Shown: piece after piece, positions 1-8,751 of the stretch
Numbering within the stretch: the stretch's first letter is position 1
Layout: each line of letters starts with the position of its first letter
NCBI GenBank assembly: GCA_036387335.1
Contig: DASVTZ010000181.1
Location: 1 to 57,599, forward strand
Source of the DNA: Longimicrobium sp.
Lineage (GTDB): Bacteria; Gemmatimonadota; Gemmatimonadetes; Longimicrobiales; Longimicrobiaceae
DNA length: 57,599 bases
Reading direction: 5' to 3'
The notes under the pieces: model-generated
Seen by the model: the letters and a program-made list of their open reading frames with translations, nothing else
Told to the model about the DNA's origin: nothing
Database searches by the model: none
Translations under genes and position numbers: made by a program

Positions 1-88
1 GCGTTAGTGCGTTAGTGCGTTAGTGCGTTAGTGCGTTAGTGCGTTAGTGCGTTAGTGCGTTAGTGCGTTAGTGCGTTGGTGCGTTGGT
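1..88. repeat. 8-bp tandem repeat array, 11 copies, cut by window edge
   Basis: Nine perfect copies of GCGTTAGT are followed by two of GCGTTGGT. The array begins at the first base of the window, so it probably continues to the left. The same octamer occurs inverted at 424-457. Confidence 0.97.
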
Positions 89-423
89 GCGCCGGCTCGA
101 CACCGGCGGTTGAAACCGCTGCAACAACGGCGGGAAGCCTGCCTTCGCAGGCTCCGCGGGGGCGGGACCGGTGCGGAGGCGGGCACGGGGTCGGCGGCGC
201 GGTCGCCGGGGGCTAAAGCCCCCGGCTGGAACCACGCGAAGACGGCTGAAGCCAGCTCGAGAAACGCTGGTTCCGCGTAACGACGTACATCGGGCCCCGG
301 CGCGCGTAAAGCGTGTGCCGGGGCTCGTTTCGTTGGCGCGGCGAATCCCTCCACGCTCCCCCGCCGTACCCCATGAAGAGCCCGGGCGCGCATCCGGGTC
401 CGTTGCGTGCACAGAGGCAGTGA
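89..423. repeat. intergenic composite of short palindromes
   Basis: No gene is supported here. The stretch is a chain of small hairpins: AGCCTGC-CTTC-GCAGGCT at 136-153, CCGGGGGCT-AA-AGCCCCCGG at 206-225, and GCCCCGG/CCGGGGC at 294-300 and 318-324. The pattern resembles the dispersed intergenic repeats of large GC-rich soil genomes. It lies between two inverted arrays of the GCGTTAGT octamer. Confidence 0.6.
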
Positions 424-457
424 ACGCACTCACGCACTTACGCACTCACGCACTTAC
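424..457. repeat. inverted copy of the 8-bp repeat, 4 copies
   Basis: Four units of ACGCACTY (424-455) are the reverse complement of the 1-88 octamer family. The array ends four bases before the ATG of the AAA+ ATPase, so it occupies the position where a ribosome-binding site would be. Confidence 0.9.
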
Positions 458-461
458 ATCC

Positions 462-1655
462 ATGGCCAACCCCTTCCGCGATCTCTTCTTCCCCGGCGGC
501 CGTCCCGACGAGCTGGTGGAAGCGCTCGTCCCGCGGCGCACGTTCGCGGACGTGGTGCTGCCGCCGGCTACCCGGCGCGCGCTGGACAACGCGCTCGTGC
601 AGATCCAGAAGCACGACGTGATCTTTGGCGAATGGGGGCTGGGAGAGCGGCACGCTACGGGGCTGGCGCTGGCCTTCAACTTCGCCGGGCCGCCGGGGAC
701 GGGAAAGACGATATGCGCGGAGGCGGTGGCGCACGCGCTCGGGAAGCGCCTCCTCGTGGTGCGCCACGCCGAGCTGGAGAGCCAGTGGGCCGGCGCCACG
801 GCCAAGAACGTCGCCGCGGTGTTCCTTTCCGCGCGCGAGCAGGACGCGGTGCTCTTCTTCGACGAGGCGGATGCCATCGCGGGACGCCGCTTCACCTCGG
901 TGGACCAGGGCTACCAGCGCGAGGCCAACGCTGTCGTCAACGTCCTGCTGCGCGAGCTGGAGGAGTTTCCCGGCGTGGTGATCTTTGCCACCAACCTCGC
1001 GGCCAACTTCGATCCCGCGTTCGAGCGGCGCATCCGCACGCACATCCTCTTCGAGATGCCAGGGGCGGAGGAGCGCGAGCGGATCTGGCGCGCGCAGATC
1101 CACGCCCGCAAGACGCCGCTGGCAGACGACGTGGACTTCCAGGCGCTCGCCAACCTGTACCCCGCCAGCGGCGGCGACATCAAGAACGCCGTCCTCAAGG
1201 GCGCGCAGATGGCCATTGGCGAGCCGGGCCCCGACACGGAGAAGAAGATCGCCCAGCGCCACTTCGCGGAGGCGATGCAGGAGGTGGTCGCGGCCAAGCG
1301 CGTCATGGAGCAGTCGCTCTTCTCCGACCCCGCCATGGCCGCGATGGCCGGCAGCGCCCTCACCGCATCGGACGGCGTGCGCGACGAGGTAGACGCGCTG
1401 GCGGTGCGCCTGGTGGAGGTGGAGGACGCCGTCGTCCCGGTGAGCGAGTCGCTGCGCCGCGTGGAGGCGTCGCAGGCCGAAACGCGCCGCCGCCTGGACG
1501 AGGTGCACGCCGCCCTGGCCGCCCAGCGCGAGTCCACCGAGGAGTCACTCCGGCAGACGGGAGTCGTCCTCGGCGGGCGGCTGCGCACCCTCTTCTGGGT
1601 CTCCGGCAGCGCCCTCGCCGCCGCCGTCGCCGCGCTTGCGGCCGCGCTCTGGTAG
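462..1655 (+). CDS. AAA+ ATPase with C-terminal coiled coil and membrane anchor
   Basis: This is a 397-residue ATPase of the classic AAA (FtsH/spastin-like) type. Walker A GPPGTGKT is at residues 76-83, Walker B LFFDEAD at 131-137, the sensor-1 Asn near 178, and the RR pair at 189-190 is the likely arginine finger. Residues about 300-370 are heptad-like (coiled coil) and the last 22 are a hydrophobic tail (TLFWVSGSALAAAVAAL), so the ATPase is probably tethered to the inner membrane by its C terminus. There is no protease domain. I chose ATG 462 because the frame upstream of it only translates repeat DNA. No Shine-Dalgarno is visible. The substrate is unknown. Confidence 0.85.
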   Translation: MANPFRDLFFPGGRPDELVEALVPRRTFADVVLPPATRRALDNALVQIQKHDVIFGEWGLGERHATGLALAFNFAGPPGTGKTICAEAVAHALGKRLLVVRHAELESQWAGATAKNVAAVFLSAREQDAVLFFDEADAIAGRRFTSVDQGYQREANAVVNVLLRELEEFPGVVIFATNLAANFDPAFERRIRTHILFEMPGAEERERIWRAQIHARKTPLADDVDFQALANLYPASGGDIKNAVLKGAQMAIGEPGPDTEKKIAQRHFAEAMQEVVAAKRVMEQSLFSDPAMAAMAGSALTASDGVRDEVDALAVRLVEVEDAVVPVSESLRRVEASQAETRRRLDEVHAALAAQRESTEESLRQTGVVLGGRLRTLFWVSGSALAAAVAALAAALW

Positions 1656-1662
1656 GCGCGGT

Positions 1663-2721
1663 TCAGGTCGCGTCCATCGACGGGAGATCGCCGGGGCGCG
1701 CCAGGTAGCGTCCGTGCACCCAGCCGCGCAGCCCGTCGCGGCCCCCGATGCTGTCCAGCACGTCCACCCGGCGCCAGGCGTCGCTTTCCTCCCGCACCTC
1801 CAGGCGCGTCCCGGCCGGCAGCGTGGCGACGAGCGGCTGCTGTGCGCCGGGGCCCTCGCGCAGGTTCAGCTCTTCGCGGTTGATCAAAACGTCCCGCTGC
1901 TCTTCGGACGGCGCCAGGTAGCGGCCGTGCACCCAGCCGCGCAGCTCGTTTCGCCCGTGGACGCTGTCCTGCACGACGACGCGGCGCCAGCTCCCGTTTT
2001 CCTCGACGACTTCCACGCGCGTCCCCATCGGGAGCGCCTCGACGAGCGGATGCTGCGCGCCGGGGCCGCCGCGGAGGTTGAGCTCCTCGGTGGTGGTGAA
2101 GGTGGCGGGCTCTTCATCGCCCCCGCCCATCACCTTCTTGCGAAAGGATGCCATCGGGAAGCACGGCCCCGGGTCCTGCTTGCGGCCGGGGGAGATGTCT
2201 TCGTGGCCGACCACGTCCTTGATGCCGTAGGTGCGCACGAGGAGCCTGGACAGCTCCAGCGCGGCGTCGAGCTGCTTCGGCGCGTACTCGTGCCAGCCGC
2301 GCGGCGTCTCCTCGTTCTTGTGCTGCGCCTCGCGCACTTCCGCATCCGGGTACGCGCCGCCGAAGCAGGAGATCCACTTTCCGTTGGCCCCGCGCTTCAT
2401 CCACCCGGCGTTGTCCAGCTCGATCCCCAGCGAGTAGGCGTTCAGCCCCACGAGCCCCTGCCACTTGCTCTTCCCCGCATGCCAGGCCGCGCGATCGAAC
2501 GGCACCATCTGCGTGATCGCCCCATCCCGCCCGATCACGATGTGCGCCGACGCCTTCGCCTTCAGCGTCGCCAGGAAACTGATCGACTCGCGCGCGTTGC
2601 GCCCCGCCGTGTAGTGGATCACCAGATACCGCGGGTCCACCTTCTTGCCCACGTTCGGCGAGCTGACGAACGGGTAAGGTGTGCCGTCGTCTTTGACCAG
2701 ACGGTGGTTGACGATCTTCAT
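1663..2721 (-). CDS. N-acetylmuramoyl-L-alanine amidase (Amidase_2) with two SH3 domains
   Basis: This 352-residue protein probably cleaves the amide bond between MurNAc and L-Ala in peptidoglycan. The Amidase_2 fold spans about residues 25-195. The expected zinc ligands are visible: H36 in VIHYTAG, H173 and D183 in GHEDISPGRKQDPGP. Two SH3-like repeats follow (about 208-270 and 285-345); each starts with EELNLR and ends with RGWVHGRYLA, and they probably bind the cell wall. No signal peptide is seen, as in phage-type lysins, so export would need a holin or a non-classical route. It is convergent with the ATPase gene and 7 bp from its end. Confidence 0.9.
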   Translation of the reverse strand: MKIVNHRLVKDDGTPYPFVSSPNVGKKVDPRYLVIHYTAGRNARESISFLATLKAKASAHIVIGRDGAITQMVPFDRAAWHAGKSKWQGLVGLNAYSLGIELDNAGWMKRGANGKWISCFGGAYPDAEVREAQHKNEETPRGWHEYAPKQLDAALELSRLLVRTYGIKDVVGHEDISPGRKQDPGPCFPMASFRKKVMGGGDEEPATFTTTEELNLRGGPGAQHPLVEALPMGTRVEVVEENGSWRRVVVQDSVHGRNELRGWVHGRYLAPSEEQRDVLINREELNLREGPGAQQPLVATLPAGTRLEVREESDAWRRVDVLDSIGGRDGLRGWVHGRYLARPGDLPSMDAT

Positions 2722-2885
2722 GGGTGGGCCGGTGTGCGGGGAGGTGCGGGGCTCGGAGGGATGCAGATAGATGCCTCACCAGCATCCGAAACGCAACGTG
2801 CGCGAAACGGCTCAACCGCGAAGGAGGCGATCCGGGGTATCTCGTTAGGTACGCACGCTCCTAACGGCCCTCACGATCTCCCCTC

Positions 2886-3506
2886 ATGCCCTACTACCCC
2901 GACCAGCACCACCGCCGCTCCATACGCCTGCGCGACTATGACTACAGCATGCCCGGCGCCTACTTCGTCACCATCTGCGTCGAAGGGCGGCGGTGTCTCT
3001 TCGGCCAGATCCACGACGCCACGCTGATCCCGAATGACGCGGGGCACATGGTTCATTACTGGTGCGACGAGGTGGCGAACCGCTTCAACGGCGTACGCGT
3101 GGGAGAACGCGTGATCATGCCGAATCACCTCCACGCGATTCTGTATCTCGGCACCGATGCGGTGGATTGCGTAGGGGCAGACCTGCGTGTCTGCCCACCC
3201 TCTCCCCCGCCCCGATGTCCGCCTGACGCACGACAAAATCCGTTGCCACACCCAGGCACCTGTGCGGACGCGGCGGAGGGCGCACACGCAGGTGCGCCCC
3301 TACCAAGGGTCGTGCAATGGTTCAAGACGATGACGACGAACGCGTACATACGCGGGGCGCGGGACCACGGGTGGGCGCGGTTCGATGGGCGGCTGTGGCA
3401 GCGCAACTACTACGAACGGGTGCTGCGGGACGACGATCGGCTGGCGCGGGCGAGGAGGTATGTGGCGGAGAACCCGGTGCGGTGGAGGGATGACCCGGAG
3501 CGGTGA
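2886..3506 (+). CDS. REP-associated tyrosine transposase (RAYT, Y1/HUH family)
   Basis: This is a 206-residue member of the TnpA-REP family of single-strand HUH nucleases. The N-terminal block YFVTICVEGRRCLFG, the HUH motif in PNHLHAIL (H81, H83) and the C-terminal WQRNYYERVLRDD with candidate nucleophile Y175/Y176 are all present. Residues about 96-140, between the HUH block and the FKTMTTNAYI block, are low-complexity and are encoded by a pair of inverted REP hairpins (3171-3303). The reading frame stays open through them. The gene is flanked by non-coding DNA rather than IS ends, as usual for domesticated RAYTs. Confidence 0.9.
   Translation: MPYYPDQHHRRSIRLRDYDYSMPGAYFVTICVEGRRCLFGQIHDATLIPNDAGHMVHYWCDEVANRFNGVRVGERVIMPNHLHAILYLGTDAVDCVGADLRVCPPSPPPRCPPDARQNPLPHPGTCADAAEGAHAGAPLPRVVQWFKTMTTNAYIRGARDHGWARFDGRLWQRNYYERVLRDDDRLARARRYVAENPVRWRDDPER
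3171..3303. repeat. REPIN (two inverted REP hairpins) inside the RAYT gene
   Basis: Two 26-bp arms, 3171-3196 and 3278-3303, are inverted relative to each other. Each begins or ends with GTAGGGGC and folds on its own: GGGCAGAC-CTGC-GTGTCTGCCC in the first, and GGGCGCAC with GTGCGCCC (read on the opposite strand) in the second. The arms differ only at stem positions, and the changes are compensatory, so pairing is kept while the CTGCGT loop region is identical. Confidence 0.85.
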
Positions 3507-3825
3507 TGGGCCGCGCGTGTTCCGCCCCTGGCATCCTTTCTGCGCCCCGTGCCATGTCCCGCGGGGGCTGTGCGTGCCCGGCGGGGAACAAGATGGGACC
3601 CCCACGATGGTGGCGAACATGTACACGTCACGAGACGAAAACGACCGGCGCGACGCCCCGCGCGGCGACCGCCCCTACGGTCGGCGGATCGACTGCGCGG
3701 AAGACGGCACGCGCGCCGTCGCCGCCACACCCGCGCGTGGCGGCGGCCGACCCGCGCCCGAAGCATGGGCCGCCCACGACTCGCGTAGCTGAGCCCACAC
3801 ACCCCGCCCTGACCGTACAAGCTTA
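3507..3825. other. intergenic region before the cyanophycin operon
   Basis: No convincing gene is seen in this 319-bp stretch. It contains the hairpin CGCCGCCAC/GTGGCGGCG (3720-3728 and 3737-3745) and presumably the promoter of the cyanophycin operon. I could not pick out a promoter with confidence. Confidence 0.5.
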
Positions 3826-6486
3826 ATGGCTGAAGCCCAACTCCAGGCCGCGGCCGTGGACCCGGACCAGCTCCGCGTCTCGCGGCTGCGCGCCGTTCGC
3901 GGCCCCAACTTCTGGCGCCTCGCCCCCGTCATCGCGTGCGACGTGCGGCTGGGGACGCTGGAAGACGTACCCTCCAGCCAGTTCCCCGGCTTCGCCGAGC
4001 GGCTGGTGGCGGCCCTCCCCACGCTGCGCGAGCACCCGTGCTCCCGCGGCACCGAGGGCGGCTTCGTGGCGCGCCTGGAAGAGGGGACCCACCTCCCCCA
4101 CATCCTGGAGCACGTGTCGCTCGAGCTGCAGACGCTCGCCGGCTCCGACGTGTCGTTCGGGCGCGTGGTGGCGTCGGGCGACGAGGGGGTGTGGTGGCTG
4201 ATCGTGGAGTACGAGGAGGAGGACGTGGGGCTGCAGTCCGTGCGCGAGGCCGTGCGGCTGGTGAAGGCGTGCATGACCGGCGAGGAGATCGACGTCGAGG
4301 AGATGATCGAGGACCTCCACGACCTGCTGGAGAGCGTCCGCCTGGGGCCCTCCACGGCGGCAATCGTGGAGGAGGCGCGCCGGCGCGGCATCCCCGTGCG
4401 GCGCCTCAACTCGTACTCGCTGGTGCAGCTGGGGCTGGGGAAGAACCTGCGCCGCGTGCAGGCCGCCATGTCGGACTACACCAGCGCCATCGCGGTTGAG
4501 ATCGCGCAGGACAAGGACGACACGCGGCGCGTGCTGGGCAACATCGGCCTTCCCGTGCCGCAGGGCGGGATCGCGAGTAGCGTGGAGCGCGCCATCGAGC
4601 TTGCGGAGGAGATCGGCTATCCGCTCATCCTCAAGCCGCTTGACGCGTCGCACGGCCGCGGCATCAGCGGGCGGCTGGACGACCACGATGGGCTGCGCCG
4701 CGCCTGGGAGGCCAACAAGGACATGGGGCGCAGGATGGTGATCGAGCGCTTCGTGACCGGCCGCGACCACCGCGTGCTGGTGGTGGACGGCAGGGTGGCG
4801 GCGGTGGCCGAGCGCGTCCCCGCCCACGTGATCGGCGACGGCGCCAGCACGGTGCGCGAGCTGATCCGCAAGGCCAACGAGGACCCGCGCCGCGGCCGCG
4901 GGCACACCAAGGTCCTCACCCACCTGCCGGACGACCGGCAGACGGACGCCTTCCTGGAGAAGAGCGGGCTGAGCGTGGAGCACGTGCCGGCCGAGGGAGA
5001 GCAGGTGCTGCTGCGCGCCACGGCCAACCTCTCCACCGGCGGCACCTCGGTGGACCGGACGGACGAGATGCACCCCGACAACGTGACGGCGTGCGAGATG
5101 GCCGCGGGGATCGTCGGGCTGGACATCGCGGGGATCGACGTGCTCTCGCCGGACATCTCGGTGCCGTTCCGCGAGAACGGGGCGGTGATCATCGAGGTCA
5201 ACGCCGCGCCGGGGCTGCGCATGCACTCGCACCCCAGCGAGGGAACGCCGCGCAACGTGGGCGCGCCCATCATCGACATGCTGTACCCGCCGGGCACGCC
5301 GTTCACCATCCCCGTGATCGCCATCACCGGCACGAACGGAAAGACGACGACCACGCGCCTCACCGCGCACCTCTTCCGCCAGACGGGGAAGACGGTCGGC
5401 TTCACGACGACGGACGGTGTCTACCTGCAGAACCGGCAGGTGATGGAGGGGGACATGACGGGCCCCTTCTCGGCCAACATCATCCTCAGCAACCCCACCG
5501 TGGAGGTGGCGGTGCTGGAGACGGCGCGCGGCGGGCTGCTGCGCGCGGGGCTGGGCTTCGACGAGGCGGACGTGGGCGTGGTCCTCAACGTCTCGGCCGA
5601 CCACCTGGGGCTGCGCGGCATCCACACCGTGGAGCAGCTCGCCGAGGTGAAGGCGGTGATCGCGGCGGTGGTGAAGCGCGAGGGACACGCCGTGCTCAAC
5701 GCGGACGAGCCGCTCGTCTACGCCATGCGCGACAAGACGGGGGCGGACATCGTCCTCTTCTCCACGCAGCAGCCGGGGGAGAACCGGCAGTTCGAGGACC
5801 ACATCACGCGCGGCGGGATCGGGGTGCGGATCGAGGACAGCGAGTTCGTGATCCGGCGCGGGCGGCTGCGCATCCCCATCGCGCGCATCACCGAGGTTCC
5901 GCTGATGGTGGGCGGGGCCGCGCGCTTCCAGCAGGGCAACATCCTGGCGGCCATCGCCACGGCGTACGTGCAGGGGGTGCGGTACGACACGATCCGCGCG
6001 GGGCTGCTGTCGTTCTTCCCATCGCCGTCCATGACGCCGGGCCGGCTCAACATCATCCGCGTGGGCGAGGCGCGCGTGCTGGTGGACTACGCGCACAACG
6101 CCGCGGCGCTCGAAGGGCTGATGGAGATGGTGGCCAACATCCCGGCCCGCCGCCGCATCGGCCTGATCACCGCCCCCGGCGACCGCCGCGACGAGGACAT
6201 CCGCGCCGTGGGCCGCATCTGCGCCGGCCTGGACCTGGCGGTGGTCAAGGAAGACGAGAATCCGCGCGGCCGCGGCAACCTGGAGATCACCGGCCTCATC
6301 GTCGACGGCCTGCGCGAGGGCGGCATGACCCCCGACCGCATCGAGCAGATCGTGGACGAGATGGAGGCCCTGGAGCACGGCCTGGAGATGCTGGAGAAAG
6401 ACGACCTGATGGTGGTTCTGGCCGACGACGTGCCGGGCGTGCTGGCGGCGGTGCAGGCCCGGGTCGGCGAGCCGGCGGCGGCGTGA
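3826..6486 (+). CDS. cphA: cyanophycin synthetase
   Basis: Cyanophycin synthetase polymerises Asp and Arg into multi-L-arginyl-poly-L-aspartate, a nitrogen reserve, using ATP. The 886 residues match the usual CphA1 length. The order is an N-terminal CphA domain (about 1-160), an ATP-grasp domain that adds Asp (about 170-480; YPLILKPLDASHGRGI and EVNAAPGLRMH are recognisable), and a Mur-ligase-like domain that adds Arg, with P-loop ITGTNGKTTTT near residue 500, ETARGGLLRAGLGF, and DYAHNAAALEGL in its C-terminal lobe. It starts at ATG 3826. It is the first gene of a three-gene operon that ends with cyanophycinase. Confidence 0.95.
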   Translation: MAEAQLQAAAVDPDQLRVSRLRAVRGPNFWRLAPVIACDVRLGTLEDVPSSQFPGFAERLVAALPTLREHPCSRGTEGGFVARLEEGTHLPHILEHVSLELQTLAGSDVSFGRVVASGDEGVWWLIVEYEEEDVGLQSVREAVRLVKACMTGEEIDVEEMIEDLHDLLESVRLGPSTAAIVEEARRRGIPVRRLNSYSLVQLGLGKNLRRVQAAMSDYTSAIAVEIAQDKDDTRRVLGNIGLPVPQGGIASSVERAIELAEEIGYPLILKPLDASHGRGISGRLDDHDGLRRAWEANKDMGRRMVIERFVTGRDHRVLVVDGRVAAVAERVPAHVIGDGASTVRELIRKANEDPRRGRGHTKVLTHLPDDRQTDAFLEKSGLSVEHVPAEGEQVLLRATANLSTGGTSVDRTDEMHPDNVTACEMAAGIVGLDIAGIDVLSPDISVPFRENGAVIIEVNAAPGLRMHSHPSEGTPRNVGAPIIDMLYPPGTPFTIPVIAITGTNGKTTTTRLTAHLFRQTGKTVGFTTTDGVYLQNRQVMEGDMTGPFSANIILSNPTVEVAVLETARGGLLRAGLGFDEADVGVVLNVSADHLGLRGIHTVEQLAEVKAVIAAVVKREGHAVLNADEPLVYAMRDKTGADIVLFSTQQPGENRQFEDHITRGGIGVRIEDSEFVIRRGRLRIPIARITEVPLMVGGAARFQQGNILAAIATAYVQGVRYDTIRAGLLSFFPSPSMTPGRLNIIRVGEARVLVDYAHNAAALEGLMEMVANIPARRRIGLITAPGDRRDEDIRAVGRICAGLDLAVVKEDENPRGRGNLEITGLIVDGLREGGMTPDRIEQIVDEMEALEHGLEMLEKDDLMVVLADDVPGVLAAVQARVGEPAAA

Positions 6487-6521
6487 TGCTGGGTTCGGAG
6501 CGCGGGCTGGCGGCGGTGGGT

Positions 6522-6774
6522 GGGGGAATGGGGACTGGGGAATGGGGAATGGGTGAACTGCCCGCGGTGCCGGGCTTCGCGGCGGAAGGCACGCCCCGGA
6601 GCCGCGCGCGCGCGTGCCTGGCCTCCGCCCACGGACCCGGGCCTCTGTCCGCTTCCGTGCGATTCCCCATTCCCCATTCCCCATTCCCCGGCTTCCCGCG
6701 GTTCCCCAGTCCCCATTCCTCATTCCCCGCTTTCCCGCGGTTCCCCATTCCCCATTCCCCATTCCCGGCAGTCC
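6522..6774. repeat. inverted GGGGAAT minisatellite between the two CphA genes
   Basis: GGGGAATG/GGGGACTG units run over about 6522-6553. Their complement (CCCCATT/CCCCAGT, interspersed with GGCTTCCCGCGGTT) runs over 6661-6774. The two blocks could pair into a long hairpin, and each has runs of four or five G on one strand that could form quadruplexes. The right block ends one or two bases before the next gene's GTG start. Confidence 0.9.
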
Positions 6775-6775
6775 C

Positions 6776-7822
6776 GTGACTCGCCCGGACCCCTATGCCG
6801 AGATCCGCCTGGTCTCGCTGCGGTCGCTGCGCGGCGCCAACTTCTGGTCCACGCGCCCGATCACGCGGCTGGACGTGGCGGTGGGCGAGTACGATGAGAT
6901 CTCCTCCGCCGAAGTCCCCGGCTTCACCGACGCGCTGGTGAAGGCGCTCCCCGGCCTGCGCGAGCACCGCTGCAGCATCGGCGAGCGCGGCGGCTTCATC
7001 ACGCGCCTGCGCCGGGGTACGTACGCGCCGCACATCGCCGAGCACGTGGGGCTGGAGCTGCAGACGATGGTTGGGCACGACGTCGGCTTCGGCCGCGCCC
7101 GCGGCGGCGACCGCGAGGGGGAGTACACCGTCGTCTTCGAGCACCTCCACGCCGAGGTCGGCACGCGCTCCGCCGCCCTCGCGCTGGAGGTGGTGCAGCG
7201 CGCCTTCGCCGGCGAGCTGGAGACGGTGGACTACGCCATCGCCGAGCTGGAGTCGCTCACCACGACGCCGGACATCCCCGCGCTCCACCAGTCGGTGCTC
7301 TGCGGCATCACCGGCGGCGACGGCCGCGCCGAGGTGCGCGACGAGATGGCCCGCCGCGGCATCGGCGGCGACGAGCTGGTGGTGGACGTGGCCCCCGCCT
7401 ACATCCTCAACGCCGGCCTCCCGTACGACCGCTCCGAGCTGGCCATCGTGCTCGACTCGGACCCCGTGGACGTCCCCGAGCGCTACCGCGAAAAGGATCG
7501 CGCGCGGCAGCTCGTCTCCGTGCTGGCGGACGGGGTGCGGCGCGGCGGCGTGGTGGTGTGCCCCGCGCGCGAGTGGGAGGTGCAGGACCGCGCCCGTGAC
7601 GCCGGGTGCCTCGTGGCCGTCTTCGCCACCGACGACCGGGTGCGCCCGCGCGACACCCGCGTGGCCCACTCCGTCGCCCTCGTGCGCGACGGCCACATCC
7701 TGGTGGACATGGGCGGCGAGACGATGGATGACGGCGAGCTCCTCCCCGACGTGCCCGTCGCGGCGCAGGTGGCGGCGGCGCTGGCCGTGCGCTCGCTGCG
7801 GCAGCTCAAAGGGGAAAGCTGA
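6776..7822 (+). CDS. truncated CphA-like paralogue lacking ATP-grasp domain and P-loop
   Basis: This 348-residue protein aligns with the neighbouring CphA in two places. Residues about 10-110 (LRSLRGANFW, VPGFTDALVKALPGLREH, HIAEHVGLELQT) match the CphA N-terminal domain. Residues about 205-285 (GLPYDRSELAIVLDSDP, then VLADGVRRGGVVVC) match the central part of the CphA Mur-ligase domain (GLGFDEADVGVVLN). The ATP-grasp domain and the Mur-ligase P-loop are absent, so it is unlikely to be a synthetase; a structural or regulatory subunit is possible. GTG 6776 is chosen because the frame upstream translates only the minisatellite. Its stop overlaps the start of cphB by one base (TGATG). Confidence 0.8.
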   Translation: MTRPDPYAEIRLVSLRSLRGANFWSTRPITRLDVAVGEYDEISSAEVPGFTDALVKALPGLREHRCSIGERGGFITRLRRGTYAPHIAEHVGLELQTMVGHDVGFGRARGGDREGEYTVVFEHLHAEVGTRSAALALEVVQRAFAGELETVDYAIAELESLTTTPDIPALHQSVLCGITGGDGRAEVRDEMARRGIGGDELVVDVAPAYILNAGLPYDRSELAIVLDSDPVDVPERYREKDRARQLVSVLADGVRRGGVVVCPAREWEVQDRARDAGCLVAVFATDDRVRPRDTRVAHSVALVRDGHILVDMGGETMDDGELLPDVPVAAQVAAALAVRSLRQLKGES

Positions 7823-8751
7823 TGTCGGTTGAAGTTTCGGAAGACAACGAGAGCTCGCAGCCGGAGATCCCCACCCGCCGGCGCACGGACCGCCACACGG
7901 GCGTCCTGGTGCTCATCGGCGGCGCGTGCGATCCCGAGGGAGCGGCGTTCAAGTCGTTCATCGACCTGTGCCGCTCGCGTCCGGGTGGCGGAAGCAAGAT
8001 CGTCGGCCTCACCACCGCCTCGCACGAGCCGGTGGAGTCTGCCAACGACTGGATACAGGCCTTCGCCACCGCCGGCGTGCGGGACGTGGCCATCCCCATC
8101 GTCGACTCCCGCGACCGCGCGCAGGACCGCACCGTCGCGCGCATGATCTCCGAGGCCGACGGCGTCTTCCTGGGCGGCGGCGACCAGGTGCACCTGGTGA
8201 CGACGCTGGCCGGCTCGCGCGTGGGCCACGCCATCAACGACCTGTACGGGTGCGGCGGCGTCATCTGCGGCACCAGCGCCGGCGCCGCCGCCCTCACCGA
8301 GACCATCCTCGCCGGCGGCGAGCCGGACGAGTACGGCCAGATGCAGCAGCTTCACCTGGGCCCCGGCTTCGGGCTGCTGGGCTTCCGCGCCGTCATCGAC
8401 ACGCACTTCACGCAGCGCCGACGCCTGCAGCGCCTCTTCATGGTCATCGCCCGCAACGCCGAGCTCATGGGCCTGGGCATCGACGAGGACACCGGCATCA
8501 TCATCCGCGGCCACCTGGGCGAAGTCGTCGGCCGCGGCTCCGTGACCTTCGTCGACGGCCGCGGCGTCCGCTTCGACAACGCCGACCAGTGCATGGAGGG
8601 CGTCCCCCTCACCCTCAGCTACCTGCGCGTTGGCATCGTCGGCGCCGGCTACACCTTCAACCTCCGCGAGCGCGAGCTGGAAACCCTCCTCGAGGCCCGC
8701 ACCGCCAACACCGCCACCGAGGTGCTGCGGGGGGACGGGGCGGCGGGGTAG
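7822..8751 (+). CDS. cphB: cyanophycinase
   Basis: Cyanophycinase is a serine exopeptidase that releases beta-Asp-Arg dipeptides from cyanophycin. The 309-residue protein has the S51-family nucleophile elbow GTSAGAAA (Ser near 152), the preceding FLGGGDQVHLV and the following DTHFTQRRRLQRL typical of CphB. It overlaps the stop of the CphA-like gene (ATG 7822), implying translational coupling. No signal peptide is seen, so it should act on intracellular granules. Together with cphA it allows both storage and recovery of nitrogen. Confidence 0.95.
   Translation: MSVEVSEDNESSQPEIPTRRRTDRHTGVLVLIGGACDPEGAAFKSFIDLCRSRPGGGSKIVGLTTASHEPVESANDWIQAFATAGVRDVAIPIVDSRDRAQDRTVARMISEADGVFLGGGDQVHLVTTLAGSRVGHAINDLYGCGGVICGTSAGAAALTETILAGGEPDEYGQMQQLHLGPGFGLLGFRAVIDTHFTQRRRLQRLFMVIARNAELMGLGIDEDTGIIIRGHLGEVVGRGSVTFVDGRGVRFDNADQCMEGVPLTLSYLRVGIVGAGYTFNLRERELETLLEARTANTATEVLRGDGAAG

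Noticed and set aside
1-88. CRISPR array
   Set aside because: The repeats are contiguous octamers without spacers.
3823-6762. 979-codon open frame on the minus strand opposite cphA
   Set aside because: It is an antisense artefact of high-GC third positions; cphA on the plus strand has all domain motifs.
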